DNA of 64,000 bases. Origin: Sipunculus nudus (lineage: Eukaryota > Annelida > Sipuncula > Golfingiida > Sipunculidae). The notes under the pieces were generated by a model, which was given only the letters and a program-made list of their open reading frames with translations, did no database searches and had not been told where the DNA came from. The translations under genes and the position numbers were made by a program. This document shows positions 49,226-60,943 of this stretch, piece by piece (the stretch's first letter is position 1; every line of letters begins with the position of its first letter). The DNA is taken from positions 32,600,901 through 32,664,900 of the forward strand of contig CM049317.1 in the NCBI GenBank assembly GCA_026874595.1, in the 5' to 3' direction.

Positions 49226-49679
49226 CTGTCAAGGAAGATAATTGACACAAGCTTTTATTTTGTTGACTACAGCTCAAACTATTTCTTACTTGGTAATTAC
49301 AGCTTCAAATAGGTCGTACGAATTAACAATAGGGCAAAATAGGTCATACTTGTAAACTACATTTTTTACTAGGCCATAGGTATTAACTAAAGCTTTAACT
49401 AAGTCATACTTGTTAACTACAGCTCGCACAAGGTCATACTTTTGGATAGATTCAACTGGTCAAACGGGTAGGTAAGATATTTATGATATTGAAGTTTATA
49501 TTCCGTTGACTTTGGTAGGCATCACATTATTCGTTCCAGTTGTTGTAGTAGTATTTAGGGAATCCACACCGGATATTTACTGCCCCAATCCTACCCTGTA
49601 ATGAGTTTCTGGACTTAACGATATTTGTAAAGATGTCCTTATTGTTTACCCTTATGTATGCCACTTTAATGACTCTTAT

Positions 49680-49920
49680 AGAGTTCTTCCTCTACTGGTA
49701 AGTGAGCCAAATGTGAAGGACGAGAGGTTTGGAATGAAAGGTTTGCTTCAAATGTATTCAGAAGCTTGATAAAGAAGAAAGTCATATGACCTTAACCGTT
49801 GGCCTTGTGACCTCACAATATACAGCGATCTTCCTTTATTGGTATATAACCATGCGTGAAAGATGTAATGTTTGGGATGAAAATATTGGCATTAAATGTT
49901 TGCCCTTGATTAAAGGGATA
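49680..49920. repeat. Fragment of the GACCTT-type array
   Basis: TATGACCTTAACCGTTGGCC, TTCCTTTATTGGTATATAAC and TTTGGGATGAAAATATTGGC match units of the array at 45.8-46.6 kb. It lies in a gap where TSP1 sequence is missing. Confidence 0.6.
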
Positions 49921-50054
49921 TTTAAATTCACTACCAAAAAATAATTGAATCAAGAATTAAACATAAAATATATGAAACGATTATCAAATCGATGCTAAAG
50001 CTTCTCACAATGCACAGGGCAAAAGAACATGGTCTAACTCTCCAGTTTTCAAAC

Positions 50055-50305
50055 TCTAGCCCTGTATCCCTGCCCACAACGTTTCTTGGCGTGTGGTAAA
50101 ATACACGCCGTCCACAGCGACATCTGCCAACGATACACGGAACATCTCGGTAATCCAAGGCACGGTCTTGTTTCAACCTCTGGCTGAGAGGGGTCGCCCT
50201 TGTTTGTAGCACCATAAAGATCAAAACTGTGACGTTTTTGTACCAAGGGTTCAGAGGAAGAAGGTAAAGTATAGTAAACAAACATGGTGTTGTTGGAGAC
50301 ATCAA
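50055..50305 (-). CDS. TSP1 exon 8
   Basis: The recognisable part reads GDPSQPEVETRPCLGLPRCS, VYRWQMSLWTAC and RCGQGYRAR. Upstream about 35 residues are open but unlike TSP1. Acceptor gtagag is phase 1; the 3' end at a weak gtttga donor is uncertain. Confidence 0.6.
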
Positions 50306-50905
50306 CTCTACCAGGGGGTCACATAAGGCTATAATGTGTACCCTGTAGTTACGGCACTAAAACCTATACCAGGCCTCCTCTAAAGTAAAGCACCAAACAA
50401 CACCTGTCGAAAGCCCTATTATAATGAAAAGATCCTATGTAACAATGGGACAGTATCCGTTGAATTAAAAAGTTAACTGAACAAGCTTACCTCCAAAAGT
50501 TTTATGTGTTATTCCTCGGGTGTTATCATAACCCTAGATAAATTTTATCAAATTCTGCTCAGTAGAAGAATGCATGGGACATGGACAACGTCTTATGGTA
50601 ACAAACTAATTTTTGTACGTTTTATTGTGGGCTCTGTGTGATGTAATACATCACTGAAAATACTTGAGCGGACGGCCGACTGTTACAGCTCTTAAAATGT
50701 TATAATGCGCCCCTTGCTGACCTTAATAATACAGTTACACCTACAAATTACGATCTCCAACTAGTCCTTGATACACTGGTCATATTTTCGAGGTGGTCGT
50801 TTTAGCGAGGTCACGTAAAACGCAAAAAAACGAACTTTTATTTTGAAGTGGTCGTTAAACTGAGGTTTTTTTTCTGTATAAAGTAGAAATAATATATCTA
50901 AGAAC

Positions 50906-51021
50906 CTGTGACACAGGTGGCGCTGCAGGGCGACCAGGCCGTGTGGTAATTTTTGCGACATCTCCTTGTACAAGGAATGATGCAGTTCTGCTCAGGTACG
51001 GGCTTGTCGTCTGACAGGCAG
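50906..51021 (-). CDS. TSP1 exon 7
   Basis: The exon encodes CLSDDKPVPEQNCIIPCTRR then YHTAWSPCSATCVT, the end of one module and the WSxCSxTC start of the next. Acceptor tattttag, donor gttctt, phase 2 to 1. Confidence 0.75.
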
Positions 51022-52225
51022 CTAAAATAAAACAGGAATATAAATATTGGGCGACCATGAAATATAATATAAACTTTTTTACACAAAAAAAGTGGTTATT
51101 TATGTTAGATCATATCCCTGGTACTAATACTTCAAAATAGTAACTAAAGATATTTTATTTGTAAAGGTATGGTAAGATCTAAATATCTGAATACATCTGA
51201 ATATATTTAGTGATCACTTAGACACACGTACGTTATGGCGCATACGAAAGATACCGTTATACCGGCTCTGAGAACAGTTCCCCAGACAAGGGCATTGACG
51301 TCAGAAATGGATGGTGTAGTGTTGTTCCAATACACATGACAGGAAGTTATCCGTCAATCATAACGAGGCTCATCATTTGGGATTTCCACACACAGATGAT
51401 AGTACAATAAATACCAGGCACTTGGCCTTTAGGTTGACCTTCTTACGCTAACGAACATGCGTTTTTATTGACATCTTCATTACTGGGTCTAGTGTTTTAA
51501 ATATATGAATATTCATCTACATTCAAGACGAAGTCTGAGCGTGACCTCTCGTTCCAAGATGACAGGTTTCATACCTTGTGGTAGAAGGTAGACAGGAGAA
51601 GTTATAGATGTGAAATGGATTGAAATTCAAAATAACGTGTTTTGTTGGGAGTCGATGGTTTTTTAATTGTGTGAAAACCCTCAAAACAAGTTCAATTATT
51701 GCTAATATGATAGAAAGGCCGGTGTAGGCTGGTGCCCTATTTCCCTCTAATTGTCACCCAGACCAATGTTTGTTGACACGCACGGCCAAGACCTGAAGAA
51801 GCAAATGACACGCCCCTGCGACTATTCATGCACTTGGGTCTGGCAATCTCACAAGGGCCAAGCTTTATTGCCTCGTATGAACAGATTACAGATTATACTG
51901 TCTTTAAAACTGTTTGACCGGAATGAACCGAACCAGTTGCATTGTCATTTCTATGAACAACCTGTGACTCGCGATCCCTTGACTCTCTCTTGTTATGACG
52001 GCATAATATACTGGATAATCCCCGGTCCCTTCTTTTCAGTAAAAATTTCCTTTTGCATAATATTGAACTGGCCATAACAATTATCGCTGAATGATCTCAT
52101 TGCATATTCATATTCATATATCTTCAACAAACCCAATAACAGATTTATCAGGTAATAACACCAAGCAAACATGTGCATGAATTTCTGCTTCTATTTACGA
52201 TGCTGCATCACAGATATAACGCCGC

Positions 52226-52245
52226 AAAAAAAAAAAAAAAAAAAA
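52226..52245. repeat. Poly-A run
   Basis: About 20 A on the + strand, following GATATAACGCCGC. No adjacent SINE or LINE body was recognised. Confidence 0.8.
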
Positions 52246-52476
52246 TCATTAGGATTGGCACAATATTAAATGTGGTAGATGTTTTATGTTTATTATATTT
52301 GTAATGGATGTTGTCGATACGTACTCTATTTTTGCTCCAAATATATCTATCTATATATTTATTATTATTTACATTTCTCAGACGAAATAGCTCAATTTCG
52401 CAGTTAAAGTCTGCTATGTGCATATGTGTAAGCAAGAGATCTATTCTATCAAATCTAGTGTATGTTGTTTATTTAC

Positions 52477-52667
52477 TTCCGGTTGCTTACTGCGCTCTCC
52501 CCTTGATAACACGTGACTTTCCTACGTCGATTTCTGATTCCGCAGGTTTTGTCTGAGCGGACGAGTTGACATTCTTCCCAGGATTCAGTCGGCCAGTGGT
52601 AAACGAGGAGGAGAGTGACACGTCTCTGTCTCCACCAGGTGGCGCTGTTCTGGACAACTGAGACCTC
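52477..52667 (-). pseudogene. TSP1 exon 6 with one-base frameshift
   Basis: The incoming frame reads LSCPEQRHLVETETCHSPP and would then reach TGA. The adjacent frame reads YHWPTESWEECQLVRSDK, TCGIRNRRRKVTCYQGESA. Both halves are clear TSP1 sequence. The outgoing phase 2 matches the next exon only if one extra base is present near 52600-52610. Confidence 0.65.
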
Positions 52668-53278
52668 CTGAAAGAGATGGGTTATGATCGGAAAAATAAA
52701 TATTATATCAATATCTCTATTTATAATTCCATGTTTTAAAAGTATATATTCTGATTAGCTCGTGTATTATTATATTGAAACTGTGATTATACTAGTTAAA
52801 CACTTCCGTAATTATAATAACCCAAACGGTGTCAACACGGCCGATGTCCATGTCTCGTAAAGCACCACGCACTAAAATCCTCGCATTAAGACATGTAGCA
52901 GAACGGCCTGAAATACACTCTGGACAAGGTTTCAAACCGACTTGGTTTAACCGATAAAGAAATACCTTTTATTACAGCATGAACATACAAATTGTTTGGG
53001 GTTTGTTACAGAAAGAGTTGATTTGCCATATGAAATGGGTTTAATTAATATTTGACTGGTTTAGCGTAAGAGTGCCTCGGTGTGCCGGCTTGGTTAACCG
53101 AGACCGACCTACGTGTAAGCTTGTTAAGTGGTAACATAAATTGTTCTTAACACAGAAGCACTAAAATCCAGCACTTACATCCTAATGTATCCCACAAGCT
53201 TTTTACTATATATCTATACTTATCCAGCGATAAAATGCGTAAATATAATGCTCAATTAAAGGTGCAAAACGTATGGCA

Positions 53279-53403
53279 ACAGGACAACTATCCCCCGGAC
53301 AATAACCCCCGACAATTACCCCCTGGACAATTTCCCCCCGGAAAATTACCCCCCGGTACAACTACGCCCCGGACAACTACCCTCTGGACAATTACCCCCA
53401 TGG
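53279..53403. repeat. C-rich minisatellite arm
   Basis: About eight units of GGACAA(C/T)TACCCCC(C). It is inverted relative to the array at 53985-54345. Confidence 0.85.
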
Positions 53404-53984
53404 TATAAATTACACATTTAAAGTACACGTTATACATTTAAATATATTCTGTGTTGCTAATGAGTAGCACAGAATGTCAAAAAAATAAATAAAGTTAATT
53501 GCAAACAAAAAATAAATAGAAAATCATTTTGAATAATAATATCATGCTATTAATTATCATTATATTACTTATTATGACTGGTAAGAATGGATCAGAATGA
53601 ATGGTATTCCCTATTTGAATGGGTGGGTATACCAGAATCGTCACCAGATGATATTGAACATTGTGCAGGACTACGGAAACAGGGCCACATTAGATTACCT
53701 TCAAGGCATTGCCTACAACTTGCCCATGTAATGAACATTTCATATAATGGACTTTTGAACATATGTTTACAAAGCTTAAGCATATTTCACATAATGGACT
53801 TTTTACAATATATTAACAATGTGTTTTTTACAATACACAATACAATCATCTGAGAGACACATGATGTATGTACCTATGCTTGGTTTCAAATATATTCTCA
53901 CCAGTATTAGTTTTACTTACAATCGGGATATATTACCTTTAGTTTGTACGATGTGTACTTTAAAAGTTTTATTAAACCATTGGG

Positions 53985-54345
53985 GGTAGTTGTCTGGGAG
54001 GGGGATAGTTTTCCGGGGGGTAGTTGAACGGGGGGTAATTGTCTGGGGGGTAGTTGTCTGTGGGGTAGTTGTCCCAGGGGGTAATTGTCCGGGGGGGTAA
54101 TTTTCCGGGGGGTAATTGTCTGGGGGGGGGGGGGGTAATTGTCCAGGGGGTAATTGTCGGGGGGTAATTGTCCGGGGGGTAATTGTCTGGGGGGTAGTTG
54201 TCTGTGGGATAGTTGTCCCAGGGGGTAATTGTCCTGGGGGGTAATTTTCCGGGGGGTAATTGTCTGGGGGGGGGGTAATTGTCCAGGGGGTAATTGTCGG
54301 GGGGTAATTGTCCGGGGGGTAATTGTCTGGGGGGTAGTTGTCCTA
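53985..54345. repeat. G-rich minisatellite arm
   Basis: Around twenty units of GGGGGGTA(A/G)TTGTCC, with a higher-order repeat of roughly 145 bases visible twice. With the C-rich arm it encloses about 580 bases. It is intronic in the TSP1 locus; G-runs are dense enough for quadruplex formation. Confidence 0.85.
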
Positions 54346-54736
54346 GAGCCCTACCGTATGGACATAATTTTTGCCTCCATCAGGAGCATATTCCCCTACA
54401 TGTGTGTTTTTGGGTGTTTATGTGTGTTCATGTGATTGTTACCAACCTAATTCACGTAATCCTGAACGGAATCTCATGAAGTATGTGGAACATTTCGGAA
54501 ATGGGTCAACGGGGAAACGATAACATTTTGGTTTGGATCCGAAACCTGATCCGGATTCAGTAACGTCATCAAGGAATATTTACAAATATAAAGTAACCAA
54601 GGCTTGAATGAACCAGGGAATATGGGCCGAAAAAGTGAACGCCTATACACATGGCTGATGACTGCAATTATTAGAATGGTGATTTCTAGTTTTATCATGT
54701 TTTCTTTATTTATTTTAGGCTCTCCTGAGTACTGAC

Positions 54737-54926
54737 CGGCTCCACTAAGCGCTACTTTTATCCTGTGTCGGGTCCGGACCCGGACGTCTTCCCGCTCATT
54801 ACAAGACACAGAGCAGCCCGACCACGTGGTCCAGTCAGAGAGCACACAGTCACTGGCGCACGGGATCAAACAGTCAACCTTCGTCTCCGACCGAGTCTCA
54901 AAGCAGAAATACGAATTCACGCTCTC
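54737..54926 (-). CDS. TSP1 exon 5
   Basis: The exon encodes KVDCLIPCASDCVLSDWTTW, SGCSVSCNE and VRVRTRHRIKVALSGAG. It is a textbook TSP1 module with CSVSC and an RxRTRxR strand. Acceptor ttattacag, donor gtcagt, phase 0 to 1. The + strand ORF over it is a shadow. Confidence 0.85.
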
Positions 54927-55921
54927 CTGTAATAAACGAATAACAGTCATTGGACGATGTAAAATTTCAAATATTTTTACCAAAAAAAAAGATAAAATGA
55001 AAATTACTATTAAACAACAATTACTTGTTTTACATTTCATATATCTGTTTATAAGGGAATAATAAGTGAATGAAACGGATGGCATATTTTGGACATATTT
55101 GTTTTATAAAACCAGTTATAAACGGAATTTGGATCCAATCTGCAATTTTAACAATTTACACTGTTGCAAACCATTTTACACATATATATATATATATACG
55201 AGCAACCAGACATGAGGGAATGTGAATTCCCATGAGACATCTTATAATGGGCAGTGGTCACAAGAGATCTTTGTCACCTGTCTTCTCTGTGGCCACGTCT
55301 CAGATATGCACCTTTTTAATCTTGAACTGTCAGGAATTCTGCAAAGTATGTCCAAAGGGGAGAATTTCCCATGTTTTCACCTATATCCGGAGATATTTCA
55401 CTTACCCCCCGGGGTAATGCAGCGCCACCTGACGGTAACTACGATTGTGTATCGATAGCAACAGAGAGCAATTTGTTACTCCGAATCTCAGGCCTTCTCA
55501 TAGAGTGTGGCATCACAAATATTAAGTTCAACAAACACAATTTGATTATATTGACCAATTATGTGGTAAGTAGGGTTTGAAAAAAACACATTTTTGTCTT
55601 ATTTGTCGCTTTTTAATTTACAAATTATCTATGTGCATGCTATTCCTATGTATTTCTATGGCCTGTGCAATAAAATGTTCAGTTGTACACTTGTGCCGTT
55701 GCGCTATCTATTGGTAGCCATTCTTGGTTATATAATAGCATCGTCAGTGATATATGAGATGAATTTAAGCTGGTTTTCAGGTGCAAATAATGAAAGATTA
55801 GGACAAGTTAGTCACTATAATAAAGATACTCTTAGTCTATTTTAGGGAAATTTGGAAGGTAAATAGCTAAATATGATCAATATGCTGAGATACCAACAGT
55901 TTATTAAATGTTAATACTCAC

Positions 55922-56118
55922 CCCGTTAGTATCGACACACGTGATTCTTCTCGTCATCGTTCCGGGGCCACACAGCATCAGTTTTATTTTAGGGAAACAT
56001 TCCATCTCGTCGATCTTCCAAGTATAACACAGAGGGTATACACACGGCTGTGTCTCTTTCAGCGCTGGACAGGGATCGTTATCTGTCTGAAGGTTTTGTA
56101 GAACCTGGCGAGTTCTTG
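55922..56118 (-). CDS. TSP1 exon 4
   Basis: The exon encodes ARTRQVLQ, CPALKETQPCVYPLCYTW and CGPGTMTRRITCVDTNG. This is a module end followed by a new module with the LCYTW linker seen in the THSD7 family. The 197 nt end in phase 0 at gtgagt. Confidence 0.8.
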
Positions 56119-56439
56119 CTCTATGAACTACATGTAAGTGTGATCAGACATGTGAGTTAAAAACAATGTCAATTATATTTTTATGATGTATCGGTAAATG
56201 TACCTTACCAGGAGACCCCCCGTAAAGTAGTTTAATACAGTAAGACCTCGCTCTCTCGCCAACATTCTCTAGATGTAATGGCGGGAGGTGAGGGCGTCAT
56301 GATATCATTACAGAAGATAGAACTTTGGAAATACAGAAGACGTTTTCGTCCATGAAGTGACACACTTTTTCGTACAGATATACAATTCGGGTGATCAAAG
56401 GAATCTTTAAGGAGATATAAGACTAAAAAACGCTCCCAC

Positions 56440-56601
56440 CTCTCTTGGTGCCAGATCTATGCCGTCTACAGTAGTATGGTTGACATGTGTTCCGTTCTGA
56501 CCAATCAGTGACCAGACATTCGGTGAGACACGGTACATTACTGGCTTGCATTGATACCGGAGCGGGTGGAAGGCACAAGATTGGATTCACGACAACTGAA
56601 T
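56440..56601 (-). CDS. TSP1 exon 3
   Basis: The exon encodes PCLTECLVTDWSERNTCQ then CRRHRSGTKR, a CxxxCxVxDW module start. It enters in phase 1 and its phase-1 end joins exon 4 to give SGTKRARTRQVL. Confidence 0.75.
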
Positions 56602-57138
56602 CTGAGACAAAAGATGAATGGATTACCAGATAAATCATCATCAAGCACATAGATAAAGCAATCACAAAACCTAAACACGTTATCTTCCAAAGATTGTTCG
56701 TCTCTTTAGTATTTAGTCATTCACAATCAAATCTAATTTAGTGGAAGTCCAAACATTTATTTTCATGTACCGTTTAGTTCAAATGGTAAAATAAAAATGT
56801 CGTTATTTTGTTTAGAGTCGTATATTAAATATTTGGTTGATTCCGTCCACCCCGACAAAAAGTTTTACTTTGCACGATAAAATGTTACGTAGTACGAGTC
56901 AAATGTACTTTATAGCTAGATCAGCTCGCACATATAACTCGTATAGATAACTTTGGATATAAAGGGATTACTTTGATCCGGATTTTTTTAGGGATGACCT
57001 TAATAAGCATAATATATTAGTGCACCCGAATAAATATTCGAAGTTGACTACTGCAGGAATATTATGAAGAAGCGGACGGTCTCTGATAAAGAGACAAAGT
57101 GAAATTTTCCAGGTCTCGGAGTCGAATTTCACTATTGA

Positions 57139-57141
<3 letters not shown>

Positions 57142-57199
<58 letters not shown>
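57142..57199. repeat. (CT)n microsatellite
   Basis: About 29 CT units just downstream of TSP1 exon 2 in transcript sense. Confidence 0.95.
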
Positions 57200-57202
<3 letters not shown>

Positions 57203-57234
57203 ATTTTTTTATGAGAGGGTTGGTGATATGTTAC

Positions 57235-57335
57235 CATTCTTTTGGACACAGATGACGTTTCTCTCTCTGAAGCCTGATCCACACAAACCATCAACTGTCC
57301 AGCACGGACCCCAGGTTCCTGTTATATACTCATAC
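57235..57335 (-). CDS. TSP1 exon 2
   Basis: The exon encodes YEYITGTWGPCWTVDGLCGS and GFRERNVICVQKN. This is a module core of the W-x-PC...CGxGxRxRxxxC type. Acceptor ttcag, donor gtaaca, phase 2 to 1. A CT microsatellite lies directly downstream in the intron. Confidence 0.75.
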
Positions 57336-57565
57336 CTGAAATAAAATAGGCACGGTGTAATATTGTACTAAACATGTCATTACTGAAGCTATACAGACAA
57401 AGGGTTCATATTGTATAAACGGTCATCATTCCTCTAAAACCACGCAAAGCACACTTAAAATCTTTGAGAGTTAAAGTTTCCGAAATATATCAACAACATT
57501 GAAGCATTCAATGACAACACTGTAAACAAGCAACGCCTTTTCTGTGGTTAACCGATTAATATTAC

Positions 57566-57811
57566 CTTTTGCAAAATATGCCCAGCTCTTCCAGAGTGGA
57601 CCCTCTTTCCTCCTCAAGATGGCGACACTCTTGGACGGCTGTTGGTGATACCTTGAGGACGCTTCGAGTGCGATGAAACCTGACGTTCCAGCCGAAGCCA
57701 GCAGAAAACTAGTGAGGATGTAGCGACCACGCCGACCACTCAGAAAGCTGACACGGCGTCTGTATTGTACACACTTGTTCTGTTGAAGGTCTCTGCAATG
57801 GTTCACACATC
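57566..57811 (-). pseudogene. TSP1 exon 1 (visible part) with in-frame TAG
   Basis: The frame reads PCQLSEWSAWSL, TAG at 57711-57709, then GWNVRFHRTRSVLKVSPT, QECRHLEEER and IFCK. Both sides of the stop belong to one TSP1 module. The donor AAAAG followed by gtaata is phase 2 and fits the next exon. Confidence 0.65.
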
Positions 57812-57814
57812 CTG

Positions 57815-58780
57815 GAAGATAAAAGACAAGGATTAAATTTTCACATTCAGCACTTGATCTCACCTTTCTTAACATCCGAGGCATCACTCACACTCGTGCT
57901 GACACGCTTTATACATTTTTTGTATTAGCCGTGAATATACGACTTAGTGGGCATATGTATTGGAACAGGAAGCCTAACTTGAGTCGTGATACAAGCCATA
58001 CGGAGGAATGCATTACAGTGGTCTTCCACTGGTCTTCATGTTGATTTTATATCTTGGTAAACAGGCCATAATCCTAACATTAAGCTATGAATGATGAATT
58101 TACACAACATAGTGTATGTGAACTCAAAACCTAAACTGAAACTCCGTCTCTATGGTAACGTGTCATTATCTGTTATCGTCCAGTAACCCAGCTATGCTTG
58201 TATTCAAACGGCCAGAAATTCCACAACTATGCAATATACTGAGTGGTATAGGACTTTTTTGCTCAGAGTAGTTGTTGTTAGAAAGTTTGCTAAAATGGAT
58301 AAAGATTGGTCTGGTTTATGTCAAGTGTCACCGTACTTATAGGCCATGAGGAGTTGTCAAAAAATGACGAACATGTTTGCATCGTCATAGAGTGCGAGGA
58401 GTGTTGAAAAGGCACCAGCCAGGACGCTGCATGGTCGTACAGACTTTCTAATGTCAGAGGGCCTAAATAGCGCTAGTTCTGTGTGGGGTGTATAAATCAG
58501 GTATGCACGACTCTAATGCGGTAATTAAATGGTAGAAAATTTTCTTCCACAATGCATTTATAATATTAAGAAAACAGACAAATGTAATGTTATGCTTACG
58601 GAATATCTGTAGTTCACCTGCGGTCAATCCGACACTTGAAGATAATAAAATACTCTCATGCCTTCCTTCTGCTTCTTAAAATACTATCTGAACCATATGT
58701 GAATTATGTCTTTGTTCCTCTTTTCATGCAGTATATATTTGCCTGTTACTACAGAGCCTTCGCTGAAATCAAGGGTAACT
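57815..58780. other. No recognised feature
   Basis: This would hold the upstream exons of the TSP1 locus. None was recognised before the inverted-repeat structure begins. Confidence 0.4.
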
Positions 58781-58782
58781 GT

Positions 58783-59728
58783 ATAGTAGGTGGGTTAAGT
58801 GACTTTTGACTTCAAGTCATGATGCAAAGGTCCCCTTTGGCATAAAAGTACCTTAGGGTGATAGGAATTAATTTATCCAAAGACACAAGTTAGGTCTCCC
58901 TTAGTATGTGAAATATATGCAAATTATTCAAAATGGCCTCCGAAAATACTCCAAACCCCATATGCTTGCTTCTGTTACAGCTATAATGGCAAATTTTGTG
59001 TCAAAATTTACATTTTTGTGGTCAAGGAATCCAGTGAAATAGGTTTCATGATTGAGAAAATAATAGTTTTCTCCTTACCATTAAAATTGGGGGTACGTTT
59101 CATAAAATATCAATGATTTTCTTCCATCATGGTAACCTGAGACACATTTTATCTATGTGCTTAGCATAGGGAGGTATTAAACTGTTGTGAATAGACCCTG
59201 TAAACGAACACAATCCTCAGTCGACATGCATAGAGCATAAAACCCCAGCAAATTTAATGCATTAACTAGAGAATGACTGGTACGTGGCACTTATTTAATC
59301 TGAGTTTAGGCAGTACACACGGTTCAATAAACTCACACACGATGCTCTATTATCAGCAAAAATACATAAGGCTTGGGTTGTGGTTTTTCCGCATGTAATG
59401 TCAGTTCATTAAATACATTATTTGGGTAATACGGCATAAACTGACCCTTCTTGACCGCACAACATGCGTGGGATTTACTTTGCAAAAACCAGAGTACCAG
59501 TATACACATGAATGGGAAGACATTCCTGTAACAGAATTCAATGAAGTTGCCAGCTGTAGTTTCTCCTCAGTATCTAACATTTTGTTTCAACAGAATATTT
59601 TGTTTGAAACAAATCTTATCTATCTCAAGATGGCCCACCCTTAAAAGCTGATAATCATGATAAATGCCAAAAACACAAAAGCCATCAGTCATTGACACTC
59701 TTTATTTTAATGCTTCACAAGTTAGCAA
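58783..59728 (+). repeat. Left arm of the inverted repeat
   Basis: This arm pairs with 62515-63566. Shared blocks include GACTTCAAGTCATGATGCAA, TTAGGTCTCCCTTAGTATGT and AACACAATCCTCAGTCGA (the last two with changes). Confidence 0.8.
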
Positions 59729-60462
59729 TAGGGTTTTATAGGGAAATACACGTATCCTGAAAACTGGATTCGTATTTCTATTTTTTTTTTAAGTAACGTC
59801 AGGTAACTGAAGGAATTAGATGGGTTGTTTTATTGTCGATGAAATGATTGTTGAAGTAATGAAGTAATAGTATTCAACCTACCATGAAATTATGGGGACA
59901 GTATGCAAATTTTAAAAAAAATTTAAGTATTATCATGAAAACTTTTAACATCTATAATTGGTTTGTATTATATTATTGTTCTTGTTATTATCTTGATAAA
60001 GACAGGGGAGCATTTCAATAACAGCGTATATGTACCCGATGTGTGCGATTCACAGCATACAGAGCATAAAACCACAACTAAGTGATTAACATTTTTGTAT
60101 TATGTGGAGAAATAAATAAGCTGAATGTTATTCGATGATATATAATTATGCTTATAATAATGATCAGATATAATTTAATTGAACATAAGATCCCACGTCC
60201 ATGGTCTTGCCTCAGTAAGTTTCCGAATCGACTACCATGTTCTGGAATACAATATCTGGTTAATACCCCATAAAACCATACGTATTGCACGGCTTACAGA
60301 GGTTTCACTATGTCACAGACAGAGTACACAGAGGTATTGGCAGCCGTACAAAGTGGACATTAGAATTTCTTTATTGCCAACAAAAGATTATCGTCTGCTT
60401 GAGCTTCAATGTACTACTTTCAGGTCTTGTGTGATATAACCAACACATAATCTTTTTAAGAT

Positions 60463-60943
60463 GTGCATTTGATAAAATTGGAAGCACATATTTCACAGAA
60501 TCTAGCATTCTGGATAGTGAAGTCCATTGCACGAATCACACTAGTAAAAGTTCCTTATGCACAGAAAGGCAGTACTACTATCAGAGTTGTCACTGGACAG
60601 TCACAAGTTGAAAAACTTGGCCAAACATTGCGTGTTAACAGACTTAGTCGAACTGCATTTGAGAATGTTTGTATACTTCTGAAGCCAAATCCTCAAACCT
60701 CTGATCTTTTAGGTTGGAGTGATTCCTGGACTTTGGTGTTTATTAATATTTTTAATGAACCTAAATAACCGCCTGATATCCGTTGAAATTCAAACGAGCA
60801 AGCACAACGTGTATTACAATCTTAGAAATCTCCCTAAAAACCCAAAGGGACCTGGAATTGCCCTACTTGCCAAATTTATCTGCAGAATATCGGCGGGTGA
60901 CCCTGAAAAAAACTTTGGAGCATTGTACTTCAATGAAAACTAA
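60463..60943 (+). other. Two overlapping ORFs in the foldback core, unknown
   Basis: Frames 60463-60768 and 60719-60943 overlap and could be one frameshifted coding remnant of about 150 codons. Visible text includes TTIRVVTGQSQVEKLGQTL, CILLKPNPQTSDLLGWSD and YYNLRNLPKNPKGPGIALL. No family was recognised. It may be the residue of the element's own gene. Confidence 0.3.

Larger units (their letters stand above)
37680..57811 (-). pseudogene. THSD7A/B-like thrombospondin type-1 repeat protein, disrupted
   Basis: Twelve exons with TSP1 motifs, plus two probable C-terminal exons, lie between 57.8 and 37.7 kb. The mix of short and long TSP1 modules (CxxCxVSDW..., LCYTW..., GTxTRRIxC) fits the THSD7 family of large membrane-anchored adhesion proteins. 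Exons 57811-57566 through 50305-50055 join in matching phase. Lesions: TAG at 57711-57709, a one-base frameshift near 52600, TAG at 49009-49007 and TAA at 41445-41443. Segments expected between the 50.3, 49.2, 48.3, 43.3 and 42.7 kb exons were not found, nor was a membrane helix. The N-terminus is also not visible. A decayed duplicate is the best reading; a functional gene in an error-rich assembly is the alternative. Confidence 0.65.

Noticed and set aside
53985-54345. CRISPR-like regular repeats
   Set aside because: Units are contiguous minisatellite repeats without unique spacers, in a eukaryotic intron.
54826-55062. + strand ORF of 78 codons
   Set aside because: It is the shadow of the minus-strand TSP1 exon 54926-54737 plus intron; the minus strand has splice sites and clear cysteine/tryptophan patterns.
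55222-55580. Missing TSP1 exon between 55.9 and 54.9 kb
   Set aside because: Exons at 56118-55922 and 54926-54737 already join in phase to give a continuous module, so none is needed.
56968-57344. ORFs with Arg-Glu or Leu-Ser runs
   Set aside because: Created by the CT microsatellite; only the TSP1 part at 57335-57235 is retained.
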